Of a stretch of 5,147 nt of DNA, positions 1 to 5,147 are shown one piece after another. The stretch spans positions 1-5,147 of the forward strand of contig JAISJX010000254.1 of assembly GCA_031261145.1 (NCBI GenBank). Direction: 5' to 3'. Source of the DNA: Tannerella sp. GTDB taxonomy: Bacteria > Bacteroidota > Bacteroidia > Bacteroidales > Tannerellaceae. Under the pieces are notes generated by a model. The model was not told the origin of the DNA, did not search any database, and saw nothing but the letters and a program-made list of their open reading frames with translations. How positions within the stretch are numbered: position 1 is the stretch's first letter; every line of letters starts with the position of its first letter. The translations under genes were made by a program, and so were the position numbers.

Positions 1-50
1 CGGAGAATCCGGCCGCCGCTTTTCAGATGGTTGTTTGCACGATCGGATAA
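1..50 (+). CDS. possible 3' end of an upstream gene (very uncertain)
   Basis: Reading from position 3, the codons give ENPAAAFQMVVCTIG followed by TAA at 48-50. This would be a plausible hydrophobic C-terminus of a protein that starts before the window, and this stretch is GC-rich like the genes further downstream. However, the other two forward frames are also open from the left edge (frame 1 to a stop at 91-93, frame 2 to a stop at 221-223), so the frame cannot be chosen from 50 bases. I do not recognise the peptide and assign no function. Confidence 0.2.
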   Translation, partial: ENPAAAFQMVVCTIG

Positions 51-206
51 CTCATCAAGGGAAGAGAGTCATCAAACTGATTTTCAGCATTAATGCAGGG
101 ATAACTTCATTCGTTAAAAGTTTCTGTGGTTGCTTGACAGCAACAACGGACGACAGAGAGCGGGCGGTGCGGTTTGACAGAGAGCTGCGAACATACAGTG
201 GACAAT
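51..206. other. intergenic stretch with short direct repeats
   Basis: No recognisable gene is seen on either strand. One forward frame stays open from position 2 to 223 (start codon TTG at 35), but its product is low-complexity, Arg-rich and unlike any family I know. The stretch holds several short direct repeats: TCATCAA at 52-58 and 69-75, GGATAACT at 45-52 and 99-106, and GACAGAGAG at 152-160 and 176-184. It also holds a hairpin at about 124-149. TTGACA occurs at 134-139 and 174-179, but neither has a good -10 partner, and no TAnnTTTG element is present. The promoter of the acetyltransferase gene is therefore not identified. Confidence 0.45.
124..149. repeat. inverted repeat / potential hairpin
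   Basis: GTTGCT (129-134) and AGCAAC (139-144) are perfect reverse complements around the loop TGAC. After one G-A mismatch the pairing continues outward for about four pairs, including one T-G wobble. No run of T follows on either strand side close enough to make a typical intrinsic terminator. It could be a weak terminator for the upstream gene, a regulator site, or chance. Confidence 0.4.
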
Positions 207-227
207 ATGAAATTGAATTTTAAACAA
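206..227 (+). repeat. direct repeat, left copy, at start of acetyltransferase gene
   Basis: This 22-bp stretch matches 679-700 at 20 of 22 positions. The last 16 bases (212-227, ATTGAATTTTAAACAA) are identical in both copies. The two mismatches fall at 209 and 211, and 209 is the G of the ATG start codon. The copy covers the first seven codons of the acetyltransferase gene. Together with the right copy it defines a unit of 473 bp that carries essentially the whole gene. Confidence 0.75.
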
Positions 228-683
228 TATAAATATGTGAATACGGATATAACAATAAGGAATATAAGCGAAGTAGATTTTGAACAAATCGTGAATTTAT
301 TTCAGGAATTTGCCAAATTTGAAAAGCTACCTGAAAAAATGACTAATTCAGTAGAAAGGATGACGGTGGAAAAAGAATTTTTCCATTGTTTTGTCGCAGA
401 GACAAATGACAATAAAATTATCGGTTATGTGTCGTGGTTTTTCTGTTATTATACGTGGTCAGGAAAAGCTGTTTATTTGGACGACTTGTATGTACAACCA
501 AATTATAGAAGTAAAGGAATCGGAACAAAATTAATTCATGAAGTGATAGACATGGCAAAGAAGAGTAAATGTCACAAAGTTCGTTGGCAAGTTTCAAATT
601 GGAATAAACCAGCGATTGATTTTTATGAAAAAATTGGAGCAGAGATAGATAATGTGGAGCAAAATTGCAATTTATTGCTATAA
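207..683 (+). CDS. GNAT family N-acetyltransferase, spermidine/diamine acetyltransferase (SSAT)-like
   Basis: This is a complete 158-residue acetyltransferase expected to move an acetyl group from acetyl-CoA to an amine in the cytoplasm. The GNAT fold is visible in order: strand 1 and helix 1 (ITIRNISEVDFEQIVNLF, 15-32), the central strands (FFHCFVAE, IIGYVSWFF), strand 4 (AVYLDDLYV, 88-96), and the acetyl-CoA pyrophosphate-binding motif R-x-x-G-x-G (R101, G104, G106). Last comes WNKPAIDFYEKIGA (132-145), whose Tyr140 sits where GNAT enzymes usually have the general acid. The pattern YLDD...YRxxGIG...WNxPxxxFYxxxGA closely resembles SSAT; the Glu before the second acidic residue in animal SSAT is Asp92 here. 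The ATG at 207 was chosen; TTG at 174 or 213 and GTG at 237 are in frame, and the 237 start would still leave a full domain. Codons are AT-rich, unlike the neighbours, suggesting transfer. The substrate is not determined: polyamine acetylation is a family-based guess, and other small amines are possible. Confidence 0.9.
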   Translation: MKLNFKQYKYVNTDITIRNISEVDFEQIVNLFQEFAKFEKLPEKMTNSVERMTVEKEFFHCFVAETNDNKIIGYVSWFFCYYTWSGKAVYLDDLYVQPNYRSKGIGTKLIHEVIDMAKKSKCHKVRWQVSNWNKPAIDFYEKIGAEIDNVEQNCNLLL

Positions 684-700
684 GATTGAATTTTAAACAA
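679..700 (+). repeat. direct repeat, right copy, at stop of acetyltransferase gene
   Basis: This is the second copy of the 22-bp repeat, identical to the left copy over 685-700 and 20/22 overall. The TAA stop codon of the acetyltransferase (681-683) lies within it. Similarity does not continue past 700. Joining the left flank directly to the sequence after this copy would give a short open frame from the ATG at 207 on to a TGA at 752-754. Confidence 0.75.
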
Positions 701-772
701 AAACATGATATGGTTACAATAAAAACATACAGCCATTTGCCTCACGGCGTTTGACTTAAAAAAACAACTGAT
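684..772. other. intergenic region before the glycosyltransferase gene
   Basis: These 89 nt are AT-rich on the left (part of the direct repeat) and mixed on the right. A 14-codon frame starts at ATG 710 and stops at TGA 752-754 (MVTIKTYSHLPHGV); it has no recognisable identity. No TAnnTTTG promoter element, no clear terminator and no attC-like recombination site were found. The A-rich run just before 773 is typical of Bacteroidetes translation starts. Confidence 0.5.
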
Positions 773-2041
773 ATGAAAGTACTTTTTATCGTCCCCGGTT
801 CGGGCGACCCGTTTTATTGTGGGAATTGTTTCAGGGATAATCTTCAGGCGAACGCTCTCCGCAAGGCTGGACGCGAGGTGGTGATCATGCCGCTTTACCT
901 GCCGCTGAAAGACGCTTCGTTTCATGCAGATACACCGCTGTTCTTCCCCGCAACATCTCTTTATCTCTCGCAAAAATATTTCCGGAAAAATGCCATGCCG
1001 CATTGGATGGAAAAGGTTCTTAACTCGGATTTCTCCCTCAATATGGCGGCGTCGTTTTCCGGCTCCACTTCGGCGGGTGGACTGGAAGACATGACGCTCT
1101 CCATGATTCGGGGCGATGATGATGTCTTTCTCCGTCAGGTACAGGTGCTTGTGGCGTGGATTAAAGACCATGAGAAACCGGATATTATCCATCTGTCGAG
1201 TAGCTTGCTTATCGGAATAGCCAAGGCTATCCGTCAGGCCGGTATTGATACGCCCATCGTCTGTTCGCTTCAGGACGAGGAGGTTTGGATTGACGGCTTG
1301 CGGAAAGAAGATGCCGACGCGGCCTGGGAAGGTATCCGGCGGAATTTTGAATACATCAATTCGTTTGTCACAACCAGTCAATTCTATAAACAGTCTATCA
1401 CGAAACGCTTTCCGCAACTGACGAACATTGAGGTTGTTTATCCCGGCATTGACACCGGCCGGTACGCCTGTGAGGAGTATCCATCAACGCCTGTTGTCGG
1501 ATTCTTCTATCACATGAACGAAGTCAACGGGCTGAGGATACTGGCTGACGCCTATCTCAAACTCAGGGAAGAGCGGCGGGTGGAACATCTCAAACTGCGG
1601 ATTGGCGGAGGATTCACATCCATCGACCGGAAATTCCTGAAAGAAATCTCCCGGAAGTTGTCGCCCTGCCGCGACGATGTGCATTGGTGCAACACCTACA
1701 GCCTTGCGGAACACGCTGCCTTCTACCGCGAAATATCTGCCATTTGTGTCCCGCTGACCTTCGACGAAGGTGTCGGACTGTATCTGTGCGAAGCCTTTGC
1801 CGCCGGACGGCCGGCTATCGAGCCGGCAACCGGCTCCTTCAGCGAAATCGTCGGCCAGGCGGGTGTTCTCTACTCGCCCAATTCGCCCGATGCCCTTGCC
1901 GATGCCATCGAACAGATGTTCACCGTCGAAAACCGCTGGCAGCAATGCCGTGATGAAGCCATAACGCTCTCGCGGACAAAATACAATAATCGTACTCACG
2001 CTCAAAAATTATACGAAATATATAACAGTGTTACTAAATAA
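773..2041 (+). CDS. GT4-like glycosyltransferase (GT-B fold) with N-terminal CxxC motif
   Basis: This 422-residue protein is predicted to move a sugar from a nucleotide-sugar donor to an acceptor in the cytoplasm. The N-terminal Rossmann half starts MKVLFIVPGSG (1-11). The C-terminal donor-binding half has a strand-turn start (TPVVGFFYHMNEVNGLRIL, from about 240), the GGGF segment near 282 and the hallmark E-x7-E motif: Glu332 and Glu340 in FDEGVGLYLCEAFAAGRP, followed by EPATGSFSEIVG. Length fits the family (about 350-450). Instead of the common Gly-rich loop, the N-terminus carries FYCGNCFRDN with Cys16 and Cys19; a CxxCxRD stretch here is, as I recall, a feature of one GT4 subgroup. There is no signal peptide or membrane segment. 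The ATG at 773 follows an A-rich stretch and starts exactly at the first beta strand. The stop is 4 nt before the next start, so the two genes form an operon. Donor and acceptor sugars cannot be read from the sequence. Confidence 0.88.
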   Translation: MKVLFIVPGSGDPFYCGNCFRDNLQANALRKAGREVVIMPLYLPLKDASFHADTPLFFPATSLYLSQKYFRKNAMPHWMEKVLNSDFSLNMAASFSGSTSAGGLEDMTLSMIRGDDDVFLRQVQVLVAWIKDHEKPDIIHLSSSLLIGIAKAIRQAGIDTPIVCSLQDEEVWIDGLRKEDADAAWEGIRRNFEYINSFVTTSQFYKQSITKRFPQLTNIEVVYPGIDTGRYACEEYPSTPVVGFFYHMNEVNGLRILADAYLKLREERRVEHLKLRIGGGFTSIDRKFLKEISRKLSPCRDDVHWCNTYSLAEHAAFYREISAICVPLTFDEGVGLYLCEAFAAGRPAIEPATGSFSEIVGQAGVLYSPNSPDALADAIEQMFTVENRWQQCRDEAITLSRTKYNNRTHAQKLYEIYNSVTK

Positions 2042-2045
2042 AGTT

Positions 2046-3329
2046 ATGGAATCAATGAGAAAAATGAATTTAAGAAACAGTGTAAACCTTCTGTTTGTTT
2101 GCCTGTTGAGTTCGCAATTTGCGATAGCGCAACCTTTTCAAGGATGGCGGGGACCTAACCGGGACGGCATTTACAACGAGACCGGTCTTCTGAAATCATG
2201 GCCTGCCGAAGGGCCGCAGTTATTGTGGGAAACAGTGGAAGCCGGAAAAGGAAATGCCAGTCCCGTTATTGTCGATAACAAAATCTTTATCACCGGGCTG
2301 AACGAAGACGGCGACAAAGAAGTATTTTCCGCTTTCACCATAGACGGCAAACGCATTTATCAGACAACCTACGGGAATCCGTGGAAGGAATCTTTTTCCG
2401 AAACCCGTACCACTCCTACCCTTGTTGGCGATAAAGCATACGTCATCAGTGGAATGGGCGAAGTGGTATGCCTCAACACCGCCAACGGTGAAATCGTCTG
2501 GACGGTGGACGGCGAGAAAGAGTTCGGTCGTAAAACGGGCACATGGGGTGTATCGGAATCGCCCCTTGTCTTCGACGGCAAAGTCATTTATTCACCCGGC
2601 GGCGACAAGACCGCTGTGGTCGCACTTGATGCCGCCACCGGCAAAACCATCTGGCAAAGTAAACCGTACGGCGAAACCAGCACCTACGTTTCCCCTCTGT
2701 TGATTAACCACAAGGGTAAGCGGGAAATCATCGGCATGACCGGTCATCACGTTATTGCCTTAAACCCGGACAACGGCCATATCGAATGGGACTACGACGG
2801 CTTTGCCAAAGAGAAGAAAATCGAGACCGACGGCAAGATTTCCACCAACACGCCGCTCTTCAAAGACGGTCATCTTTTCATCTGTAACGGATACGATGTC
2901 AATTCCTTTATGCTCGAACTGAACGATGACGCCTCTGCCGTCAAGTTGCTTTGGGAAAACAAAGACCTCGACACCCATCACGGCGGATTTGTCCTGATAA
3001 ACGGCATTATCTATGGTTCCAACTGGACAAACAACAACCAGGGAAATTGGGGCGCAGTCGATTGGAACACCGGCGAGACCAAATATGATAACGCATGGAC
3101 TGGAGGCAAGGGCAAAGGCTCCGTCATCGCCGCCGACGGGATGCTTTATTGCTACGACGAACGCCGCGGCACAGTCGGTCTGGTCAAGCCCGTAACCGAT
3201 AAATTTGACGTTGTCAGCGAGTTTCGTATCACCAAAGGCGAAGGCCCGTATTGGGCGCATTTAGTGATCCAAGACGGCGTGTTATATGCCCGGCACGGCA
3301 GTGTGTTGATGGCCTATAAAATAAAATGA
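2046..3329 (+). CDS. secreted PQQ-like beta-propeller repeat protein
   Basis: This is a 427-residue exported protein. Residues 1-28 form a signal peptide: a basic N-region (RKMNLR), a hydrophobic core (VNLLFVCLLSSQFAIA) and cleavage AIA|Q at 28/29, giving an N-terminal Gln on the mature protein. There is no lipobox Cys, so it should be periplasmic or secreted. The mature part opens with GWRGPNRDGIYNETGLL, a start often seen in this family. Propeller-blade motifs of the AxDxxTGxxxW type follow: CLNTANGEIVW (W152), ALDAATGKTIW (W203), ALNPDNGHIEW (W248) and LLW (W303), alternating with strand pairs such as SPVIVDNKIFI and SPLVFDGKVIY. About seven to eight blades would fit. The fold is that of BamB and PQQ dehydrogenases, but nothing shows PQQ binding or catalysis; a scaffold or ligand-binding role is likely. 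ATGs at 2055 and 2064 are alternative starts that keep the signal peptide; 2046 lies 4 nt after the glycosyltransferase stop, suggesting coupled translation. Confidence 0.87.
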   Translation: MESMRKMNLRNSVNLLFVCLLSSQFAIAQPFQGWRGPNRDGIYNETGLLKSWPAEGPQLLWETVEAGKGNASPVIVDNKIFITGLNEDGDKEVFSAFTIDGKRIYQTTYGNPWKESFSETRTTPTLVGDKAYVISGMGEVVCLNTANGEIVWTVDGEKEFGRKTGTWGVSESPLVFDGKVIYSPGGDKTAVVALDAATGKTIWQSKPYGETSTYVSPLLINHKGKREIIGMTGHHVIALNPDNGHIEWDYDGFAKEKKIETDGKISTNTPLFKDGHLFICNGYDVNSFMLELNDDASAVKLLWENKDLDTHHGGFVLINGIIYGSNWTNNNQGNWGAVDWNTGETKYDNAWTGGKGKGSVIAADGMLYCYDERRGTVGLVKPVTDKFDVVSEFRITKGEGPYWAHLVIQDGVLYARHGSVLMAYKIK

Positions 3330-3402
3330 AGTTATGATGCGTATTTCAATAAAAAACTGTATCTTTGCAACTGTATTATACCATTTTTAAAATAAAAATA
3401 AC
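3330..3402. other. intergenic region between propeller and DUF5107 genes
   Basis: This AT-rich 73-nt gap holds a promoter-like -7 element at 3360-3367. No hairpin followed by a T run is visible, so read-through from the upstream operon is not obviously blocked. The A-rich stretch right before the ATG at 3403 has no Shine-Dalgarno sequence, as is usual in Bacteroidetes. Confidence 0.55.
3360..3367 (+). promoter_or_regulatory. Bacteroidetes-type -7 promoter element
   Basis: TATCTTTG is a perfect match to the Bacteroidetes primary-sigma -7 consensus TAnnTTTG. It lies 35 nt before the start codon of the DUF5107 gene, which would give a 5' leader of roughly 25-30 nt. The -33 TTTG partner is poor: the nearest candidate, GTTATG at 3331-3336, has a 23-nt spacer, a little too long. 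The element is therefore supported mainly by the -7 match and its position. Confidence 0.55.
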
Positions 3403-5147
3403 ATGAAAAGAATAACAACGTTATTTTTGATCTGTGCATGGATATTTTCCGTGAAAGCGCAGAATGTAGAACCTGTAAAGGTCTATGAAGGAAAGGAAAC
3501 GATACCTACCTACAAAAGGGGGGCCGATGAAGCCAGCCCGGTTTTCTATACGGGCCGGGGTGTACAAGGGGCGGCAGGGCATATCTATCCCTATCCAGCC
3601 CAGACAAGTCTGGGTGAAAAGCTGACCCGGGAAACCTATGACATGGTTTATCTTGAGAATGAGTATCTAAAAGTAACCATACTCCCTGCTTTCGGGGGGA
3701 AGCTTTTTTCCGCCATAGACAAAACAAACGGGCATGAACTCTTTCACCGCAACAGCACCGTAAAACCGGACCTGATCGGCACGCTGGGCGCCTGGATTTC
3801 GGGCGGTATAGAATGGTGCTTTCCCAATCACCACCGTCCAACCACGCTGATGCCGGCAGATTATGCGATGGTGGAGAATGCAGATGGCAGCGCCACCGTA
3901 TGGGTCGGGGAGACCGAGCGCAATTTGGGGTTAAGGGGAGTCATAGGCATCACCCTCCATCCGGGGCGGGCTTATATAGAGACCGTCTATCACTTGACGA
4001 ACGACCAGGATATAACAAGGAATTTTCTCTTTTGGGCCAATGTGGCCGTTACAGCCAATCCCACGTTCCGCACTTTTTGGCCGCCGAGCCAGGAAACAGG
4101 CGTATTCCACAGCAACACAAGTTTCACGGAATGGCCAATCTCCCACCAGGTGTATAATGGCATAGATTATTCGGCGGGCGTGGACCTCACCTGGTGGAAA
4201 AACCATCCGGATCCTGTCTCCTTCTTCTTCTGGCAAGGCCGGGAAGGTTTTGTTGGCGGGTATGACTACGCCCAAAAGGCGGGAACCATCCATGTGGCCG
4301 ATGTCCACAACAACAAAACGTCCAAGTTATGGCAATTCGGCCCGGGTCTGCAAGGACAAAACGCCAGAAGAAAACTGACAGACGATGGGAAAGCCTACGT
4401 TGAGCTTATGACGGGGACATTTTCCAACAACCAGCCTGATTTCACCTGGTTTTTCCCCCATTCCGTGAAGGAAGCCTTCAACTACTGGTATCCGTTGCGG
4501 GATATTGAGATAGCCAAGAATGCCAACCTTGACGCCTCCGTGACGCTCCAGATGAGGGATGCCAGGACAGTCTTTTATGGTTTCAACACGACAGCGCCCT
4601 TTAAGGATGCAAGGGTGCTGTTAAAGCACGGTGACGAGACGCTGGCATCAAAAACAATCGACATTGACCCGGCAACTCCTTTTACGGCAACCTATAAAAG
4701 CAAAAAGGACGTAACTGAATCGGAACTTTATATAGAGTTGCAGGACAACACGGGAACGCAATTGATATTTTACAGGCCCTACGAATACAAACATCCGCAA
4801 CTTCCCGAAACACAGGAAGCGCCCAGGATGCCGCAGGAAATAGAATCCGTCGAGGATTTATACCTTGCCGGCCGGTTTGTCGAGCAATTTTCCCGTCCCG
4901 GTGTGAATGCCGATGACTATTATCTGGAAGCATTGAAGAAGGCTCCGGATGATTACCGTGTGAATATCGCATTAGGAATACGCAGAGTAAACCAGTGGAG
5001 ATACGGGGAAGCTGAACAATACCTGCAAAAGGCATCCGACAAGTTGAGGGTAAAGTATTTGCAGCCAAAGGAGGGCGAACTGTTCTATTATCTGGCATTG
5101 GCTCAAAAGGGGTTGGGGAAGACCGATGATGCCTACCGCAATTTCTT
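3403..5147 (+). CDS. secreted DUF5107 domain protein with C-terminal TPR repeats (partial, runs off the right edge)
   Basis: The frame is open for 581 codons with no stop in the window, so the 3' end is missing; relatives are often about 1,000 residues or more. Residues 1-19 are a signal peptide (MKRITTLFLICAWIFSVKA, cleavage before Gln20). The next part, about 40-320, resembles DUF5107 (Pfam PF17128), a beta-sandwich domain of the galactose-mutarotase-like type. Visible marks are LENEYLKVTILPAFGGKLFS, WISGGIEWCFPNHHRPTT (131-148) with a clustered Glu137, His143, His144 and Arg145, and the repeated Trp/Phe-rich strands after it. From about 487 helical TPR units begin: YLEALKKAPDDYRVNIALG, then WRYGEAEQYLQKAS, then ELFYYLALAQKGLGKTDDAY. 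The mutarotase-like fold suggests binding of a sugar or glycan, and TPRs usually mediate protein contacts; a catalytic function is not established by anything here. It follows the propeller gene on the same strand and has its own -7 element. Confidence 0.85.
   Translation, partial: MKRITTLFLICAWIFSVKAQNVEPVKVYEGKETIPTYKRGADEASPVFYTGRGVQGAAGHIYPYPAQTSLGEKLTRETYDMVYLENEYLKVTILPAFGGKLFSAIDKTNGHELFHRNSTVKPDLIGTLGAWISGGIEWCFPNHHRPTTLMPADYAMVENADGSATVWVGETERNLGLRGVIGITLHPGRAYIETVYHLTNDQDITRNFLFWANVAVTANPTFRTFWPPSQETGVFHSNTSFTEWPISHQVYNGIDYSAGVDLTWWKNHPDPVSFFFWQGREGFVGGYDYAQKAGTIHVADVHNNKTSKLWQFGPGLQGQNARRKLTDDGKAYVELMTGTFSNNQPDFTWFFPHSVKEAFNYWYPLRDIEIAKNANLDASVTLQMRDARTVFYGFNTTAPFKDARVLLKHGDETLASKTIDIDPATPFTATYKSKKDVTESELYIELQDNTGTQLIFYRPYEYKHPQLPETQEAPRMPQEIESVEDLYLAGRFVEQFSRPGVNADDYYLEALKKAPDDYRVNIALGIRRVNQWRYGEAEQYLQKASDKLRVKYLQPKEGELFYYLALAQKGLGKTDDAYRNF

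Noticed and set aside
134..206. Sigma-70 type promoter using TTGACA at 134 or 174
   Set aside because: No acceptable -10 hexamer lies 16-18 nt downstream of either, and Bacteroidetes promoters do not follow that consensus.
35..223. 62-codon forward frame overlapping the acetyltransferase start
   Set aside because: It starts at TTG, has an unusual Arg/Asp-rich composition, matches no family I know and overlaps the better-supported start at 207.
684..772. Integron attC site after the cassette-like acetyltransferase
   Set aside because: No GTTRRRY/RYYYAAC pair with an intervening imperfect palindrome could be found, and no integrase gene is in the window.
623..1417. Long open frame of 264 codons on the minus strand opposite the acetyltransferase end and the glycosyltransferase
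   Set aside because: The product shows no recognisable motif, and the plus-strand frame over the same bases gives a clear GT4-like protein. It is a shadow of the GC-richer coding strand.
1820..1836. Strong hairpin GAGCCGG-CAA-CCGGCTC
   Set aside because: It lies inside the glycosyltransferase gene, over the conserved EPATGS turn, has no T run after it and is explained by GC-rich coding.
2760..3260. Open frame of 166 codons on the minus strand opposite the propeller gene
   Set aside because: The plus strand carries continuous propeller-blade motifs here; the antisense product resembles nothing and has no plausible start context.
1..5147. CRISPR array, tRNA, rRNA or insertion-sequence gene
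   Set aside because: No regularly spaced repeats, no tRNA cloverleaf or rRNA-like sequence, and no transposase motif was seen on either strand.

Overview
The window looks like chromosomal (or metagenomic contig) DNA from a member of the Bacteroidetes, most likely order Bacteroidales. Several things point there. No gene has a strong Shine-Dalgarno sequence, and starts are preceded by A-rich stretches. A perfect Bacteroidetes-type -7 element (TATCTTTG, TAnnTTTG consensus) lies before the last gene. Both predicted secreted proteins have a signal-peptidase cleavage site directly before Gln (AIA|Q and VKA|Q), a trait typical of the phylum. All protein types seen are common in that group.

Layout, all on the + strand. 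(1) Positions 1-206 hold no convincing complete gene: possibly the last codons of an upstream gene ending at 50, then a stretch with several short direct repeats and one hairpin. (2) Positions 207-683 encode a small GNAT acetyltransferase of the spermidine/diamine acetyltransferase (SSAT) type. It is clearly more AT-rich than the genes after it. A near-perfect 22-bp direct repeat (206-227 and 679-700; 20/22 identical, with a 16-bp exact core) brackets it almost exactly at the start and stop codons, so the gene looks like an inserted module. (3) Positions 773-2041 encode a GT4-like (GT-B fold) glycosyltransferase with an N-terminal C-x-x-C-x-R-D motif. (4) Positions 2046-3329, 4 nt downstream, encode a secreted PQQ-like beta-propeller protein. 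(5) From 3403 to beyond the window end lies a secreted DUF5107-type protein with TPR repeats, cut off at 581 codons.

The glycosyltransferase and propeller genes are almost certainly co-transcribed. The DUF5107/TPR gene follows after 73 nt and has its own -7 element, so it may be read both from the operon and separately. One cytoplasmic glycosyltransferase plus two exported proteins, one with a fold linked to sugar binding, suggests a carbohydrate-related envelope function. That is inference from domain types and adjacency; no substrate can be read from the sequence. The acetyltransferase is probably unrelated to this group and a later arrival.
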